Notes: a model not told the origin generated them from the letters alone. A DNA stretch of 64,000 nt from SAR202 cluster bacterium bin22 (GCA_002238505.1 MPMM01000011.1:41398-105397); one strand, 5' to 3'; shown: positions 35,023 through 43,997, counted from the first letter of the stretch. Translations and numbers: made by a program.

Positions 35023-35831
35023 TCCTTTATAGGTGTGAGACCCAGCAGATTCGCCAGGTTATGGGTGGTGGTCTGGGCAACCTCTTCCAGGGTAATGCCC
35101 TTTATGTCAGCCAGGAACTGGGCCACTTCCCTTACGTGGCGCGGCTCGGTCCAGTTGTGGCGGTATTTCTTGAAGGGTTGAGGGTAGGCGTCGGTTTCCA
35201 GAACCATGTTTTCGAGGGGAATGGCACGGGCGGCGTCCTGCAGGTGAGGCAACCGGGTCAGAGGTCGAGCCATAGAGATAAAGAAGCCGCAGTCAATGGC
35301 CTCTCGCGCGGTTTCCTCGTCTCCCTGGAAGTAGTGCATCACTCCGCCCACGGAACCGGCGTCTTCCTCCCGCAGGGTGCGGAAAACATCGGGGTGGGAC
35401 TCGCGGGAGTGGAAGATTATGGGCAGCTTGAGGCTTTTGGCCAGCCTTATCTGGGACCGGAATACCTGGTCCTGAACCTGGTGGTCGGGAGAGGTGGGCA
35501 TGTAGTCCAGGCCTATCTCGCTGATGCAGACCACCTTTGCGTTATCGGTGGCCAGGGATTCCAGTTCGGCATAGACCGCGTCATCGACCGGCTGGTGCGC
35601 TTCCATGGGGTGAATCCCCACGCCGGCGTAGAAGGCCGAGTGCTCTTCGGTCATGCGGATACAGGCTCGGGTGGATTCGAGGGTGGTGCCGGCGCAAACG
35701 ATAAACCCAATACCGGCTTCGGAGGCCCGATCCAGGATCCCGGGGATTTCCTCGGGGCCATACTGGTCAAGGTGGGTATGGGCATCACCGAACAGCAGTT
35801 GATCCAACCCGTCCAATCCCGCATCCTTCAA
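35004..35831 (-). CDS. tatD: TatD-family metal-dependent hydrolase
   Basis: 275 residues. Metal ligands are in FGDAHTHLDQYG, VCISEIGLDY, IIFHSRESH, GVMHYFQGD and VLETDAYPQP, matching the TatD/YcfH set (HxH, E, H, H, D). These proteins act as 3'-5' exonucleases or D-aminoacyl-tRNA deacylase-like enzymes in DNA repair and quality control. The annotated TTG start is preceded closely by a hairpin and lacks a clear ribosome site; a start up to ten codons further in would be normal for the family. Its 3' end overlaps the haloalkane dehalogenase gene. Confidence 0.9.
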   Translation of the reverse strand: MKDAGLDGLDQLLFGDAHTHLDQYGPEEIPGILDRASEAGIGFIVCAGTTLESTRACIRMTEEHSAFYAGVGIHPMEAHQPVDDAVYAELESLATDNAKVVCISEIGLDYMPTSPDHQVQDQVFRSQIRLAKSLKLPIIFHSRESHPDVFRTLREEDAGSVGGVMHYFQGDEETAREAIDCGFFISMARPLTRLPHLQDAARAIPLENMVLETDAYPQPFKKYRHNWTEPRHVREVAQFLADIKGITLEEVAQTTTHNLANLLGLTPIKEWLARD

Positions 35832-35840
35832 TGGCTTATG

Positions 35841-35864
35841 AGCGGCCTCAAGTTTGAGGCCGCT
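35841..35864 (-). promoter_or_regulatory. Hairpin immediately ahead of tatD
   Basis: A perfect 10-bp stem (AGCGGCCTCA / TGAGGCCGCT) with a four-base loop ends ten bases before the assigned TatD start. It could be an attenuator, or a terminator of leftward read-through. It has no T-run on the minus strand; on the plus strand TTTAGCCTTGTTT follows. Confidence 0.4.
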
Positions 35865-36066
35865 TTAGCCTTGTTTGATTTAAGTGCATATATTACAGAC
35901 TATAACTAAAACGTCAAGGTTTGTAGGGGTTATAAATGCACATAATCTTGCAGTCCGTTGCAATCGGGTTGCTATGCATTTTGAAGCTGAGCCGGAATCT
36001 GGTCAGGTGAAGGAATACCGAAAATAAGAGCAGACTAAAGGCATCTGCCGTGCGGCGGAGAAGGGG

Positions 36067-36085
36067 AGCCGGCACGCGGCCGGCT
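36067..36085 (-). terminator. Possible terminator hairpin after yggT
   Basis: AGCCGGC-ACGCG-GCCGGCT lies 15 bp after the yggT stop codon on the minus strand. Only a C/T-mixed tail follows, so termination efficiency is doubtful. Confidence 0.4.
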
Positions 36086-36099
36086 TCAGGGGAGCGGCG

Positions 36100-36375
36100 C
36101 TATTGGAGAACAGCCATAAGAATCCGCTGGATTACGGTTAGCAGCAAAATGGCTACCAGAGGGCTGAAGTCTATCATTCCAAAGGTCGGGAGTACCCGGC
36201 GAATGGGTGCAAGGATGGGCTCGGTGACCTGGATGAAGACCTGGGTTATGTTGACCAGCATCGGCGGTGGATCGTTGGTCATGAAGGAGAGGACCAGTGT
36301 AAGTATGATCCGAGCCAGAATGGACAGGTAGATCAGGGTGAAGAGCAGGTCAACAAGCTGCAAGGGATCGAACAT
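36100..36375 (-). CDS. YggT family membrane protein
   Basis: 91 residues, two TM segments joined by a conserved loop. The sequence LVDLLFTLIYLSILARIILTLVLS is followed by TEPILAPIRRVLPTFGMIDFSPLVAILLL. The core VTEPILAPIRRVLP is the YggT hallmark. Members are often located next to proC and are implicated in osmotic resistance or division-site organisation. Here it follows proC by 21 bp on the same strand, the conserved arrangement. Stands in the cytoplasmic membrane. Confidence 0.9.
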   Translation of the reverse strand: MFDPLQLVDLLFTLIYLSILARIILTLVLSFMTNDPPPMLVNITQVFIQVTEPILAPIRRVLPTFGMIDFSPLVAILLLTVIQRILMAVLQ

Positions 36376-36396
36376 TTAGGCTGCGTCTCCTTATTC

Positions 36397-37200
36397 TCAG
36401 CCCTGTCCCAGCCGGATGGACTTGAGATAGGCGGCGTTGACTGCATCGACAATGGCGGCAGGAACACCGCCTCTTTCCAGGGCCTGCAGACCCTCGGCGG
36501 TAGTGCCCCCGGGGGAAACCACCATGTCCTTAAGTTCCCCGGGGTGCTTGCCGGTTTCCATTACCAGCCGGGTACTGCCGTAAACGGTCTGGAGGGCCAG
36601 GGTGCGGGCCATGTCCCGGGGGAGGCCCACGTAAACGCCGGCGTCGATGAGGGCTTCGACGAACATGAAGACGTAGGCCGGGCCGCTGGCGCTGAGGGCG
36701 GTGGACATGTCCAGGTACTTCTCGTCGCTGACGTAGATCTCCTCTCCCACGGTGCCCAGCATAGACCGGGCCATTTCACGGTGGCTTGCCGAGACGGGTT
36801 CCGAGCAGGTCCACAGGGTCATACCGCAGCCAATCTGGGCCGGGGTGTTGGGCATTACACGGATGACAGAGTCGTGCTGGAGGCCCTGGGACAGGGTGGA
36901 CATTTTCGCGCCGGCGATGATGGAAAGGGCAGCCTGGGATGGGTCCAGCCTGCCACCCAGTTGACCGAAGACGACGGGCAGGTCCTGGGGTTTGATGGCC
37001 ATAACCACCAGGTCGGCGCCCTCAGCGGTCTTGAGGTTGTCTTGGTGGGTGTGTACGCCATACCGCTCGGACAGGTAGTCGCGACGCTGGGGCACGGGTT
37101 CGCCGATGGCCACGTCCGAGGGATCAGCCAGGTCGGCGGCCAGAACTCCGCCCAGAATGGCCTCGGCCATGGTTCCGCCACCGATGAAAGCTAACCGCAT
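36397..37200 (-). CDS. proC: Pyrroline-5-carboxylate reductase
   Basis: 267 residues from ATG 37200, matching the usual 265-280; the open frame upstream adds 17 unconserved residues. N-terminal NAD(P)-binding MRLAFIGGGTMAEAILGG, VMAIKPQDLPVV, the VIRVMPNTPAQIGCGMT block and the C-terminal ALSASGPAYVFMFVEAL and VSPGGTTAEGLQALERGG identify ProC. It reduces 1-pyrroline-5-carboxylate to proline, the last step of proline synthesis, in the cytoplasm. It is followed by yggT as in many bacteria. Confidence 0.95.
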   Translation of the reverse strand: MRLAFIGGGTMAEAILGGVLAADLADPSDVAIGEPVPQRRDYLSERYGVHTHQDNLKTAEGADLVVMAIKPQDLPVVFGQLGGRLDPSQAALSIIAGAKMSTLSQGLQHDSVIRVMPNTPAQIGCGMTLWTCSEPVSASHREMARSMLGTVGEEIYVSDEKYLDMSTALSASGPAYVFMFVEALIDAGVYVGLPRDMARTLALQTVYGSTRLVMETGKHPGELKDMVVSPGGTTAEGLQALERGGVPAAIVDAVNAAYLKSIRLGQG

Positions 37201-37480
37201 AAGGTCTTTACCCCCGAACAGGTTAGGTGCTGCTGGCGCGAAAGGCGTCAACGCCGCCGGGCAACGGCAGACATTATATCATTTGGCGATCGGGCGCCTT
37301 CAATATGCTTTGGCCGCTGCTATTCCAGGAATCTTGATGGCCAAGGCACCATTCTGACCCATTTCCAGAAAGGGATAAGGGCTGGATGCCGGCTCTTGCC
37401 GGTATGACGGGGATGAGGGTAGTTTTCACCTCCATCCCTGCTTTCCCTCGTCGAGGGGGAAGGGGACACTTGGTGGTCGA
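37201..37480. other. Spacer between pdxA and proC with an extragenic repeat
   Basis: 280 bp. Contains the element at 37382-37416 and next to it the imperfect palindrome CCCTCGTCGAGGGGGAAGG near 37447. No coding frame supported. Confidence 0.5.
37382..37416 (+). repeat. Extragenic palindromic repeat (CTGGATGCCGGC..GCCGGTATGACGGGG)
   Basis: The core inverted repeat is GCCGGC-TCTT-GCCGGT, followed by ATGACGGGGATGA. Similar sequences are scattered between genes in many bacterial genomes. Only one copy is seen here. Confidence 0.5.
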
Positions 37481-38512
37481 CTAGAAGTCGGACAGGCCGT
37501 TGCCGCGGGCCAGTTCGACGGCCAGGCGGATGGATTCCAGCATGCTGACGTGCTGGGCAATGCCCTGTCCGGCGATGTCGAAGGCGGTGCCGTGGTCCAC
37601 GGAGGTGCGGACGAAAGGCAGGCCCAGGTTGGCAGTCACACTCTCCTCGAAGCCATAGACCTTGACTGGAATGTGGCCCTGGTCATGGAACATGGCCAGG
37701 ACGGCGTCGTACCGACCCGAGATGGCCTGGTGAAAGACGCTGTCTGCCGGTATGGGCCCGACGGCGTCGATGCCCCGCTCCCGGGCCGCCTGGACCGCCG
37801 GGGCGATTTCGTCGGCCTCCTCGTTGCCCAGCAGTCCGCCGTCGCTATTGTGGGGGTTCAGTCCCGCCGCAGCAATGCGGGGGCTGGGGAAACCCCACTT
37901 GACGAAGGAGTCGTGGGTCAACTGAAGGAAGTCGAGAATGCGATCCTTCTTCACGTAGTCACAGGCCACCCGCAGGGAGCGGTGGGTGGTCAGGTGGACG
38001 ACGCGCAGGTTCTTGGCCATAAGCATGGTGGGAACGATTCTCGCACCGGACAGTTCCTGAAGCAGTTCGGTATGACCGATGGACTCGTAGCCGGCCATGG
38101 CGGCGGCTTCCTTGTTCAGGGGCGCGGTGGCGATGCCGTCCACGATACCGGCGAGGGCCAGTTCCCCGGCCTTGGTGACCCATTCCATGGCTGCTTTGCC
38201 GCAGGGGACGCTAAGCTGGCCGACGAGGATGTCCTCGGGATTCAGGTTGTGGATGTCCACGACGTCCACCGTATGCGGATCTTCACCGGCCGAGGTGGGG
38301 TCATCGGTCTCACGGATGGCAAGGAACAGGCCGGTGGCCTTGACCGCCTGGTTCATAGCGTAGGTGTTGCCGATGACCATGGGGCGGCAGGAATCGTAAA
38401 CCCGGGGGTCGGCCAGGGCCTTGACCACCACTTCAGGTCCGATGCCACAGGGGTCGCCCATGGTGATGGCGATAGCCGGCTTTTGGGTGTCAACGTCAAC
38501 CATAACTCTCAC
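37481..38512 (-). CDS. pdxA: 4-hydroxythreonine-4-phosphate dehydrogenase family (PdxA/PdxA2)
   Basis: Up to 343 residues; a start at the second codon group (MVDVDTQ) is likely. IAITMGDPCGIGPEVV near the N-terminus, DGIATAPLNKEA, YESIGHTELLQ, GLNPHNSDGG and AMFHDQGHIPVK are the PdxA blocks; His residues in the last three bind the metal. PdxA oxidises 4-phosphohydroxy-threonine in the DXP-dependent vitamin B6 pathway. No other pdx gene is nearby, and the closely related PdxA2/DenD proteins act on four-carbon acid sugars, so the B6 role is likely but not certain. Confidence 0.85.
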   Translation of the reverse strand: MRVMVDVDTQKPAIAITMGDPCGIGPEVVVKALADPRVYDSCRPMVIGNTYAMNQAVKATGLFLAIRETDDPTSAGEDPHTVDVVDIHNLNPEDILVGQLSVPCGKAAMEWVTKAGELALAGIVDGIATAPLNKEAAAMAGYESIGHTELLQELSGARIVPTMLMAKNLRVVHLTTHRSLRVACDYVKKDRILDFLQLTHDSFVKWGFPSPRIAAAGLNPHNSDGGLLGNEEADEIAPAVQAARERGIDAVGPIPADSVFHQAISGRYDAVLAMFHDQGHIPVKVYGFEESVTANLGLPFVRTSVDHGTAFDIAGQGIAQHVSMLESIRLAVELARGNGLSDF

Positions 38513-38809
38513 CGCTCCAGGTTCAGATAGGCCAAAGATTCGGGGAAATTATAGCATGGGGGAGGGGGTTTACAGTCCAGAGAATTCGGAAAAGGCCAAG
38601 GGTAAGGGAGATGGACCTTAAGGAAGTGATGAAAAGAGTGCAGACATTTGACAATGGGCGGCCGTCGGTCGTAAGGCCAGGTATCAGGCAACCTGGTCCG
38701 TACTTGTGGTCCGGACAATTCTCAATGACCTAACCGGCATTGACAACCTCGTTTCCCGCCAACCATAGTACGCTATGCCTGCCACCCACCCAAGGAGGAC
38801 AACCTGCCC
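38513..38809. other. Divergent spacer between pdxA and the AHSA1-like gene
   Basis: 297 bp. A rightward promoter candidate is at 38740-38769. Otherwise no gene, repeat or hairpin of note. Confidence 0.45.
38740..38769 (+). promoter_or_regulatory. Promoter of the AHSA1-like gene
   Basis: A consensus -35 TTGACA at 38740-38745 stands 18 bp from CATAGT (38764-38769), about 40 bp before the ATG at 38810. AAGGAGG at 38792-38798 is the ribosome site. Confidence 0.45.
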
Positions 38810-39442
38810 ATGAACTTCAGCCCCGAGACCCACCTGGCCGCGCTGGAACGGACGGTAGCCTTCCTGGAGAAGGACGGCCAGCCCGCCAGTGCGGTTTCCC
38901 TTTACCGCAGTTTCGCCACGACCCTGGAGGACCTGTGGGACGCAGTGACCAACGCCGACCGCATCCCCCGCTGGTTTGCGCCGGTCAGCGGAAACCTGGA
39001 ACCCGGCGGGCAATACCAGGTGGAGGGCAACGCCGGCGGGACAATCTTCGCCTGCGAGTCCCAGTCCCACTTTGGCTTGACCTGGGAGTTTGCCGGGGAC
39101 GTAAGCACGGTGGCTGTCCAAGTGTGGGAGGAAGAGGCCGGCCAGGTTGGGCTTGTCCTCATTCACACTGCACTGCTCTCACCCCACTGGGACCAGTTCG
39201 GCCCCGGCGCGGTGGGCGTGGGCTGGGAGATGGCCTTCCTGGGCCTGGCCCTGCACCTGGCAGACCCGTCAGCGCCCAAGATTGAGGATGAGGAGTTTGC
39301 GTATTCGGAGGAAGGGCGGGCGTTCATCCACGGGAGCAGCGAAGCCTGGGGGCAGGAGGCCATTGTGGCAGGGACGGAGCCGGAGGTGGCGCGGGCTGCT
39401 GCGGCAAGGACGGCTGCGTTTTATACAGGGGAGGAGGGGTGA
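38810..39442 (+). CDS. SRPBCC/AHSA1-like domain protein
   Basis: 210 residues with an SRPBCC (START-like) domain: LYRSFATTLEDLWDAVTNADRIPRWFAPV is the standard opening of AHSA1-type proteins, followed by LEPGGQYQVEG and LTWEFAGD. The C-terminal 50 residues form an acidic helical tail. The domain binds hydrophobic ligands in a deep pocket; related proteins are Hsp90 activators in eukaryotes but are mostly of unknown function in bacteria. ATG 38810 follows AAGGAGG. Single gene under its own promoter. Confidence 0.88.
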   Translation: MNFSPETHLAALERTVAFLEKDGQPASAVSLYRSFATTLEDLWDAVTNADRIPRWFAPVSGNLEPGGQYQVEGNAGGTIFACESQSHFGLTWEFAGDVSTVAVQVWEEEAGQVGLVLIHTALLSPHWDQFGPGAVGVGWEMAFLGLALHLADPSAPKIEDEEFAYSEEGRAFIHGSSEAWGQEAIVAGTEPEVARAAAARTAAFYTGEEG

Positions 39443-39643
39443 CGGGTAGCTTGTGCGCCAAAGGTTGAATATCGGAATGTGTTCTTGGAGGCCAAGTAGC
39501 TAGCGTTGAGCACAGTGTTTAGCCTTATGCAGCCGTTACTTCCTGACTGTACAGCAGACGTATAGCAGTGTGGCATTAGCAACTTTTGATCTATCTTAGT
39601 AAGATATCTGAGCTTGTCCGCTGGCTCAACCTAAAGGTACGAT

Positions 39644-40393
39644 ATGAACAATTTCCGTGGTTTTCTCCACTTTGCAATGGTCTTTATTCCGGTTTTGCTG
39701 CTGGCATGCACGACTCCAAGCGTAACTACTATGGTTCCGACTGCCACGCCCTTTCCTACTTACACGCCATATCCGACCCCTACATCCGCTCCGACCGCTA
39801 CGCCGTACCCTACCTATACTCCTTATCCTACTCCCGTGACACTGCCTACACAAACGCCTTACCCCACTTCTACCGCTTATCCAACCAGCACTCCTTATCC
39901 TACTGCAACTCTTCGCCCCACTTACACGCCGTATCCTACCTATACACCGCAGCCGCAACCCACACCAACTGTGACTCTCGCACCGACTGCGACACCGAGA
40001 CCAACTGCAACGCGTGCTCCAACTGCCACCCCTACCATAGCTCCGACTCCCATTGACTTGGCAGTTGTACAAAGGGCCAACCTATGGATAGCGATATTTC
40101 CCTTACAATGGTGTGCACCGTGTGTTGGTGTCAGTGCCGATCCCGCATTTGATGTCGCTGATTTCGGTGATCTGGATGTGACGGTTCGGGCTGGGCGTCG
40201 ATCGGAAACGTTCTTTAATACTGCTCCAGTCTACGGAGACGATGGTTACATTGAATTGAGTCAAACCCTTGACGGGACGTTGTCCTCAATAAGCGGTGTG
40301 TCGGCTCACCATGGGCTTTTGGGGGGCTTACGTTGTGAACGGCATAACGCCTCCACGTCCGCTGAGCTAGTCTACGCTTGCGTGTGGCGTTAA
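39644..40393 (+). CDS. Lipoprotein with long Thr/Pro/Tyr repeat stalk and unknown C-terminal domain
   Basis: 249 residues. The signal peptide ends in the lipobox LLLAC (Cys22). A stalk of about 110 residues is made of repeats of the type TPYPTYTPYPT, rich in Thr and Pro and probably glycosylated. The remaining 110 residues form a small domain with LWIAIFPLQWCAPCVGVSADP and paired cysteines. The stalk resembles those of the protease lipoproteins at 4500-7434. The C-terminal domain is unrecognised; the CAPC motif could be a redox or metal site, but a thioredoxin fold is not evident. Confidence 0.7.
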   Translation: MNNFRGFLHFAMVFIPVLLLACTTPSVTTMVPTATPFPTYTPYPTPTSAPTATPYPTYTPYPTPVTLPTQTPYPTSTAYPTSTPYPTATLRPTYTPYPTYTPQPQPTPTVTLAPTATPRPTATRAPTATPTIAPTPIDLAVVQRANLWIAIFPLQWCAPCVGVSADPAFDVADFGDLDVTVRAGRRSETFFNTAPVYGDDGYIELSQTLDGTLSSISGVSAHHGLLGGLRCERHNASTSAELVYACVWR

Positions 40394-40435
40394 CGAGGCA
40401 TCATTTCAGTATTGTAGTAACCCTAGAAGCAAGAA

Positions 40436-40460
40436 GGGCGGAGACTTTCGGTCTCCGCCC
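40436..40460. terminator. Bidirectional hairpin between convergent genes
   Basis: A perfect 10-bp stem (GGGCGGAGAC / GTCTCCGCCC) with loop TTTCG. CCTTTATT follows on the plus strand. It separates the lipoprotein gene from the leftward nrdJ, which ends at 40490. Confidence 0.75.
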
Positions 40461-40489
40461 CCTTTATTGCATAACCAGTCTTACCGCCC

Positions 40490-42925
40490 CTACTCACACT
40501 TATTCCAGCCGCAGGAGACGCACATGAGGCAGCCTTCCTGGTAGATGACCGGGGTGTTGCAGTCGGGGCACTTGCGGGCGGTGGGGACGGTGCCGGCGTA
40601 GCCGTTTCCGTTGCCATTGCCACTAGCTCCATTGCCATTTCCGTTGCCGTTGTAGTGCACCGGTTCGGGGACGAACTGCATCTGCACTGACTTGGACTCG
40701 GCGTGATCGGTGGTGTCGGCCTCGCCCTCGATGTAGCGCTGCAGGGCCAGGGCCACGGCGTCGGGGCCGGAGCGGACCAGGGTGCCCTCGTCCCAGAAGG
40801 GGCAACAGGTGATTCCCCTCAGCTGCTCCACCACGTCCTGAACGCCTACGCCGGAGCGCAGGGCCAGGGACGCCAGGCGGGAAATGGCCTCCAGCTGAGC
40901 CGAGTCGCAACCGCCAGCCTTGCCCAGGGTGGTGAAGACCTCGAAGGGCTTGCCCTCTTCCTGGAAGTTAATGGTCACGTACATGTTGCCGTGGCCGGTA
41001 TGCACCCGCTCGGTGACGCCCTGGATCTGGCGGGGGCGGTGCCGCATTACCCGGACGGTCTCGCTTACGGCGCCGGACTGACCCGATTCCTGGGCTCCGG
41101 TGTCGCCGGTGCTGAGGACCTGGCCGGCCTTGCTGCCGTCCCGGTACACGGTAATGCCCTTGCAGCCGGTCTCGTAGGCGAGGCGGTAGGCCTGGGCCAC
41201 GTCGTCCACGGAGGCGCTGGTAGGGAAGTTGATGGTCTTGGATACGGAGTTGTCGGTGTATTCCTGGAAGGCGGCCTGCATACGCACGTGCCATTCCGGG
41301 GTGATGTCGTGGGATGTGCGGAAGACTTCCTTCACCCATTCGGGTACGTCCAGATCGTGGAGGGTGCCCTTCTGGGCCAGTTGCTCCATCAGTTCCTGGG
41401 AGTAGAATCCCTCGCTGCGGGCCACCGCCTCGAAGTAGGGGTTGCCCTCCACCAGGCGGGTGTTGTCCATTACGTTGCGAACGTAGGACAGGGCAAAGAG
41501 GGGCTCGATGCCGCTGGATGCGCCGGAAATGATGCTGATGGTGCCCGTGGGAGCGATGGTAACTGGAGCGGAATTGCGCATGCGGCGGACGTTGCCGGGC
41601 TGGTTGTAAACGCTGCCCTCCCAGGACGGGAAGGTGCCGCGCTTTTCTGACAGTTCCATCGAGGCCTTGTAGGTCTCGTCCTGGATGCGGCGCATGACCT
41701 GGCCGCCCAGTTCCAAGGCCTCCTCGGAGTCGTAGCGGATACCCAGTTGCACCAGCAAGTCGGAGAAGCCCATGACGCCCATGCCGATGCGGCGGGTCTT
41801 CTTGCTCATCTCCTCGATTTCCTCGAGGGGGTAGTTGTTCATGTCGATGACGTTGTCCAGCATGCGGACGCCGGTGCGGACGGCGCCGGCCAGGCGGTCC
41901 CAGTCCATCACCACGTCGTCGTCGATGTACTTAACCATGCGGGCCACGTTCAGGGAGCCCAGGTTGCAGGATTCGAAGGGGAGAAGGGGCTGCTCGCCGC
42001 AGGGGTTGGTGCTTTCAATCCTGCCCAGCTGGGGGTTGGGATTGTCGCGATTGATCCGGTCCAGGAATACGATGCCCGGGTCGCCGGTCTGCCAGGCCAT
42101 CTGCACCATTTCCTGGAAGACTTCCCGTGCATTGAGCTGGCCGGTTACGTCTCCGGTGCGGGGGTTGACCAGGTCGTAGGACTGGCCGTGTTCCACCCGC
42201 TGCATGAAGTCTTCGGTGACGGCCACGGAGATGTTGAAGTTGACCAGGTGCTCGCCATCTTCCTTGGAGTGGATGAACCGGAGGATGTCCGGGTGGTCCA
42301 CGTTGAGGATGCCCATGTTGGCGCCGCGGCGGGTGCCGCCCTGCTTGACCACGTCGGTGGCGGCGTCAAAGGCGTTGATAAAGCTGACCGGACCGGAGGC
42401 CACGCCGCCGGTGGAACCCACCACGTCGCCCTCGGGCCGGAGGCGGGAGAAGGAGAACCCGGTGCCGCCGCCGCTCTTGTGAATGAGGGCGGTCTCCTTG
42501 ACGCGCTCAAAGATGGAGTCAAGGGAGTCACCCACCGGCAGGACGAAGCAAGCGGAAAGCTGCTGCAGTTCCCGGCCGGCGTTCATGAGCGTCGGGGAGT
42601 TGGGCATAAACTCCAGCCGGCGCATTACGGTGTAGAACTCGTCCTCTACCCCCTGGCGTTCCTCCTCGGAAACGGGCGGATAGTTCAGTTCCGCCAGGGA
42701 CAGGTTGTGGGCGACCCGGCGGAACATTCCGTCCGGTTCTTCGAGGACATTGCCCTCCCTGTCCTTGGACAAGTATCGTCGCCGGAGCACAACTTCGGAG
42801 TTTTCGGTAAGCTCCGTGGACCGACTGTTAATGGTTTCAGCGATTCCCGAGGCGACCATTGCCACACGGACGCGCCGCCTGATTTCCTCTCCTGAGATCT
42901 CTACGTTATTCTGGACCGTCGCCAT
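40490..42925 (-). CDS. nrdJ: Adenosylcobalamin-dependent ribonucleotide reductase (class II)
   Basis: 811 residues. NrdJ of the long form makes deoxyribonucleotides using a B12-generated thiyl radical. Key residues can be read: Cys126 in LSACFVLP and Cys320 in FESCNLGS as the redox pair, with Asn307, Cys309 (radical) and Glu311 in STNPCGEQPLLPF. The C-terminal region has a TSCPD domain and ends in a zinc-ribbon (KCPDCNTPVIYQEG, MCVSCGWNKCE). A Gly/Asn-rich linker (NGNGNGNGASGNGNGNG) separates the two. It needs no oxygen, which suits microaerobic life. The transcriptional regulator nrdR lies 1.4 kb upstream. Confidence 0.96.
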   Translation of the reverse strand: MATVQNNVEISGEEIRRRVRVAMVASGIAETINSRSTELTENSEVVLRRRYLSKDREGNVLEEPDGMFRRVAHNLSLAELNYPPVSEEERQGVEDEFYTVMRRLEFMPNSPTLMNAGRELQQLSACFVLPVGDSLDSIFERVKETALIHKSGGGTGFSFSRLRPEGDVVGSTGGVASGPVSFINAFDAATDVVKQGGTRRGANMGILNVDHPDILRFIHSKEDGEHLVNFNISVAVTEDFMQRVEHGQSYDLVNPRTGDVTGQLNAREVFQEMVQMAWQTGDPGIVFLDRINRDNPNPQLGRIESTNPCGEQPLLPFESCNLGSLNVARMVKYIDDDVVMDWDRLAGAVRTGVRMLDNVIDMNNYPLEEIEEMSKKTRRIGMGVMGFSDLLVQLGIRYDSEEALELGGQVMRRIQDETYKASMELSEKRGTFPSWEGSVYNQPGNVRRMRNSAPVTIAPTGTISIISGASSGIEPLFALSYVRNVMDNTRLVEGNPYFEAVARSEGFYSQELMEQLAQKGTLHDLDVPEWVKEVFRTSHDITPEWHVRMQAAFQEYTDNSVSKTINFPTSASVDDVAQAYRLAYETGCKGITVYRDGSKAGQVLSTGDTGAQESGQSGAVSETVRVMRHRPRQIQGVTERVHTGHGNMYVTINFQEEGKPFEVFTTLGKAGGCDSAQLEAISRLASLALRSGVGVQDVVEQLRGITCCPFWDEGTLVRSGPDAVALALQRYIEGEADTTDHAESKSVQMQFVPEPVHYNGNGNGNGASGNGNGNGYAGTVPTARKCPDCNTPVIYQEGCLMCVSCGWNKCE

Positions 42926-42993
42926 TTTTCCCTACCCCTTCAAGCCGCTCAATTGCCACTTAACTTCAAAAAATGTATTTCTCTTTAGCCAGC

Positions 42994-43461
42994 CTAGCTG
43001 ACGACTGAGGTCTGTTTGACCCTTCCGGCCAGCGCCAAGTCCAGAGTAATACCCCAGTGGAAGTACATCTCAGGGACCCAGCGCGCCGGGCCCGCAATTC
43101 TCGTCGCCATTCGCCCCAGCAATCCGGCCAGGAAAGGCCTGGCCACTGATTGGCGCTCCAGCGCGGTGATGACCGACCTGGTGGCTGCCGCCACCGGGCC
43201 CAGCACCATCCGGTGTATTACGCCCGACTTGAGTTCCAGCCCTCTACCGGACAGGGAGAGCTGGATGGCATCTGCCAGGTCCTTCAGCGCTCCGGTGGCC
43301 AGCCTGTGACCGGATACCAGTTCGATGGTCAGCCAGTCTCGTTCGGTCCAGCACCGTTCCACCGGAAAGGCCTGGGCCAATTCCGCGGTCAACTGGTTTT
43401 CATGCCCCTCGGGCATGGGCTGGCACTGAACGTGAACCAGGTATTTGATCTGCTCAGTCAT
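42994..43461 (-). CDS. Hypothetical protein upstream of nrdJ
   Basis: 155 residues from ATG 43461; the frame continues upstream to a TTG at 43563, giving 34 more unconserved-looking residues. I recognise no family. It begins EQIKYLVHVQCQPMPEGHE and includes a helical middle (ALKDLADAIQLSLSGRG) and an amphipathic stretch (FLAGLLGRMATRIAG). No signal peptide or TM helix is clear. It lies 68 bp upstream of nrdJ on the same strand and may be co-transcribed. Confidence 0.6.
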   Translation of the reverse strand: MTEQIKYLVHVQCQPMPEGHENQLTAELAQAFPVERCWTERDWLTIELVSGHRLATGALKDLADAIQLSLSGRGLELKSGVIHRMVLGPVAAATRSVITALERQSVARPFLAGLLGRMATRIAGPARWVPEMYFHWGITLDLALAGRVKQTSVVS

Positions 43462-43997
43462 GTATATTCGTTCGGCTCCCGTGTTTAGATGGACTTTGGC
43501 TGGGCAGCCCGATGGCCGCCCGTCATGTGCGCTATAACTGTTGTAACCAAAATTAAGCAGCAATGCTCACACCACCCCGAGTAGTTCACCCTTCAGCTCG
43601 AAGGGAAAACACGTCCACCCCCATCTTTAACGTCATTGCAGATAGTCGTCCTGACCGGACGATTAAAGCCTACCGTGGCAGGCCGGGGCCAACCCTTGAC
43701 CCCGTTCTGGAGCGGTTAACCGGAGTTACTGCCGCCGCCACACTGGAGCCGGGCTTCATGAATTTTGCCCGATTCCTCTCACTGTTTTAACACATTTGTT
43801 CCAATTTTACACTGGGCAACTGTCAGCAGCACCGTCGGCGGGGCGCTCACTGAGCCGGCTGGCGTACCTGATTGCCGGGTTTGACAGATTATTGATTCCA
43901 TCTGTTGCCGCATATAGTAAGACCGGATATTACGGTGGACTTGCCTGTCCTGGTGTTCCTGGGCAGGCCGACGGCCTGCCCGACAGCTGCTGCCTGG
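43462..43997. other. Spacer between two leftward genes
   Basis: 536 bp that hold the hairpin at 43961-43981. Two short frames here have no ribosome site or family pattern. A possible leftward promoter for the 43461 gene lies near 43530-43560. Confidence 0.4.
43961..43981 (-). terminator. Hairpin after the small 43998-44261 gene
   Basis: GGGCAGGCC-GAC-GGCCTGCCC: a 9-bp stem with a three-base loop, 16 bp after the stop codon of the leftward small gene. It has no T-run and is a likely but weak terminator. Confidence 0.5.

Larger units (their letters stand above)
35832..36099. other. Spacer with two hairpins
   Basis: 268 bp between yggT and tatD. It contains the palindromes at 35841-35864 and 36067-36085, listed separately, and an AT-rich middle (about 35880-35960). 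No gene seen. Confidence 0.5.

Noticed and set aside
41747..42895. Long plus-strand frame of 382 residues
   Set aside because: Antisense shadow of nrdJ, caused by GC-rich third positions.
43563..43790. 75-residue plus-strand frame near nrdR
   Set aside because: No ribosome site, low-complexity composition and no homology pattern.
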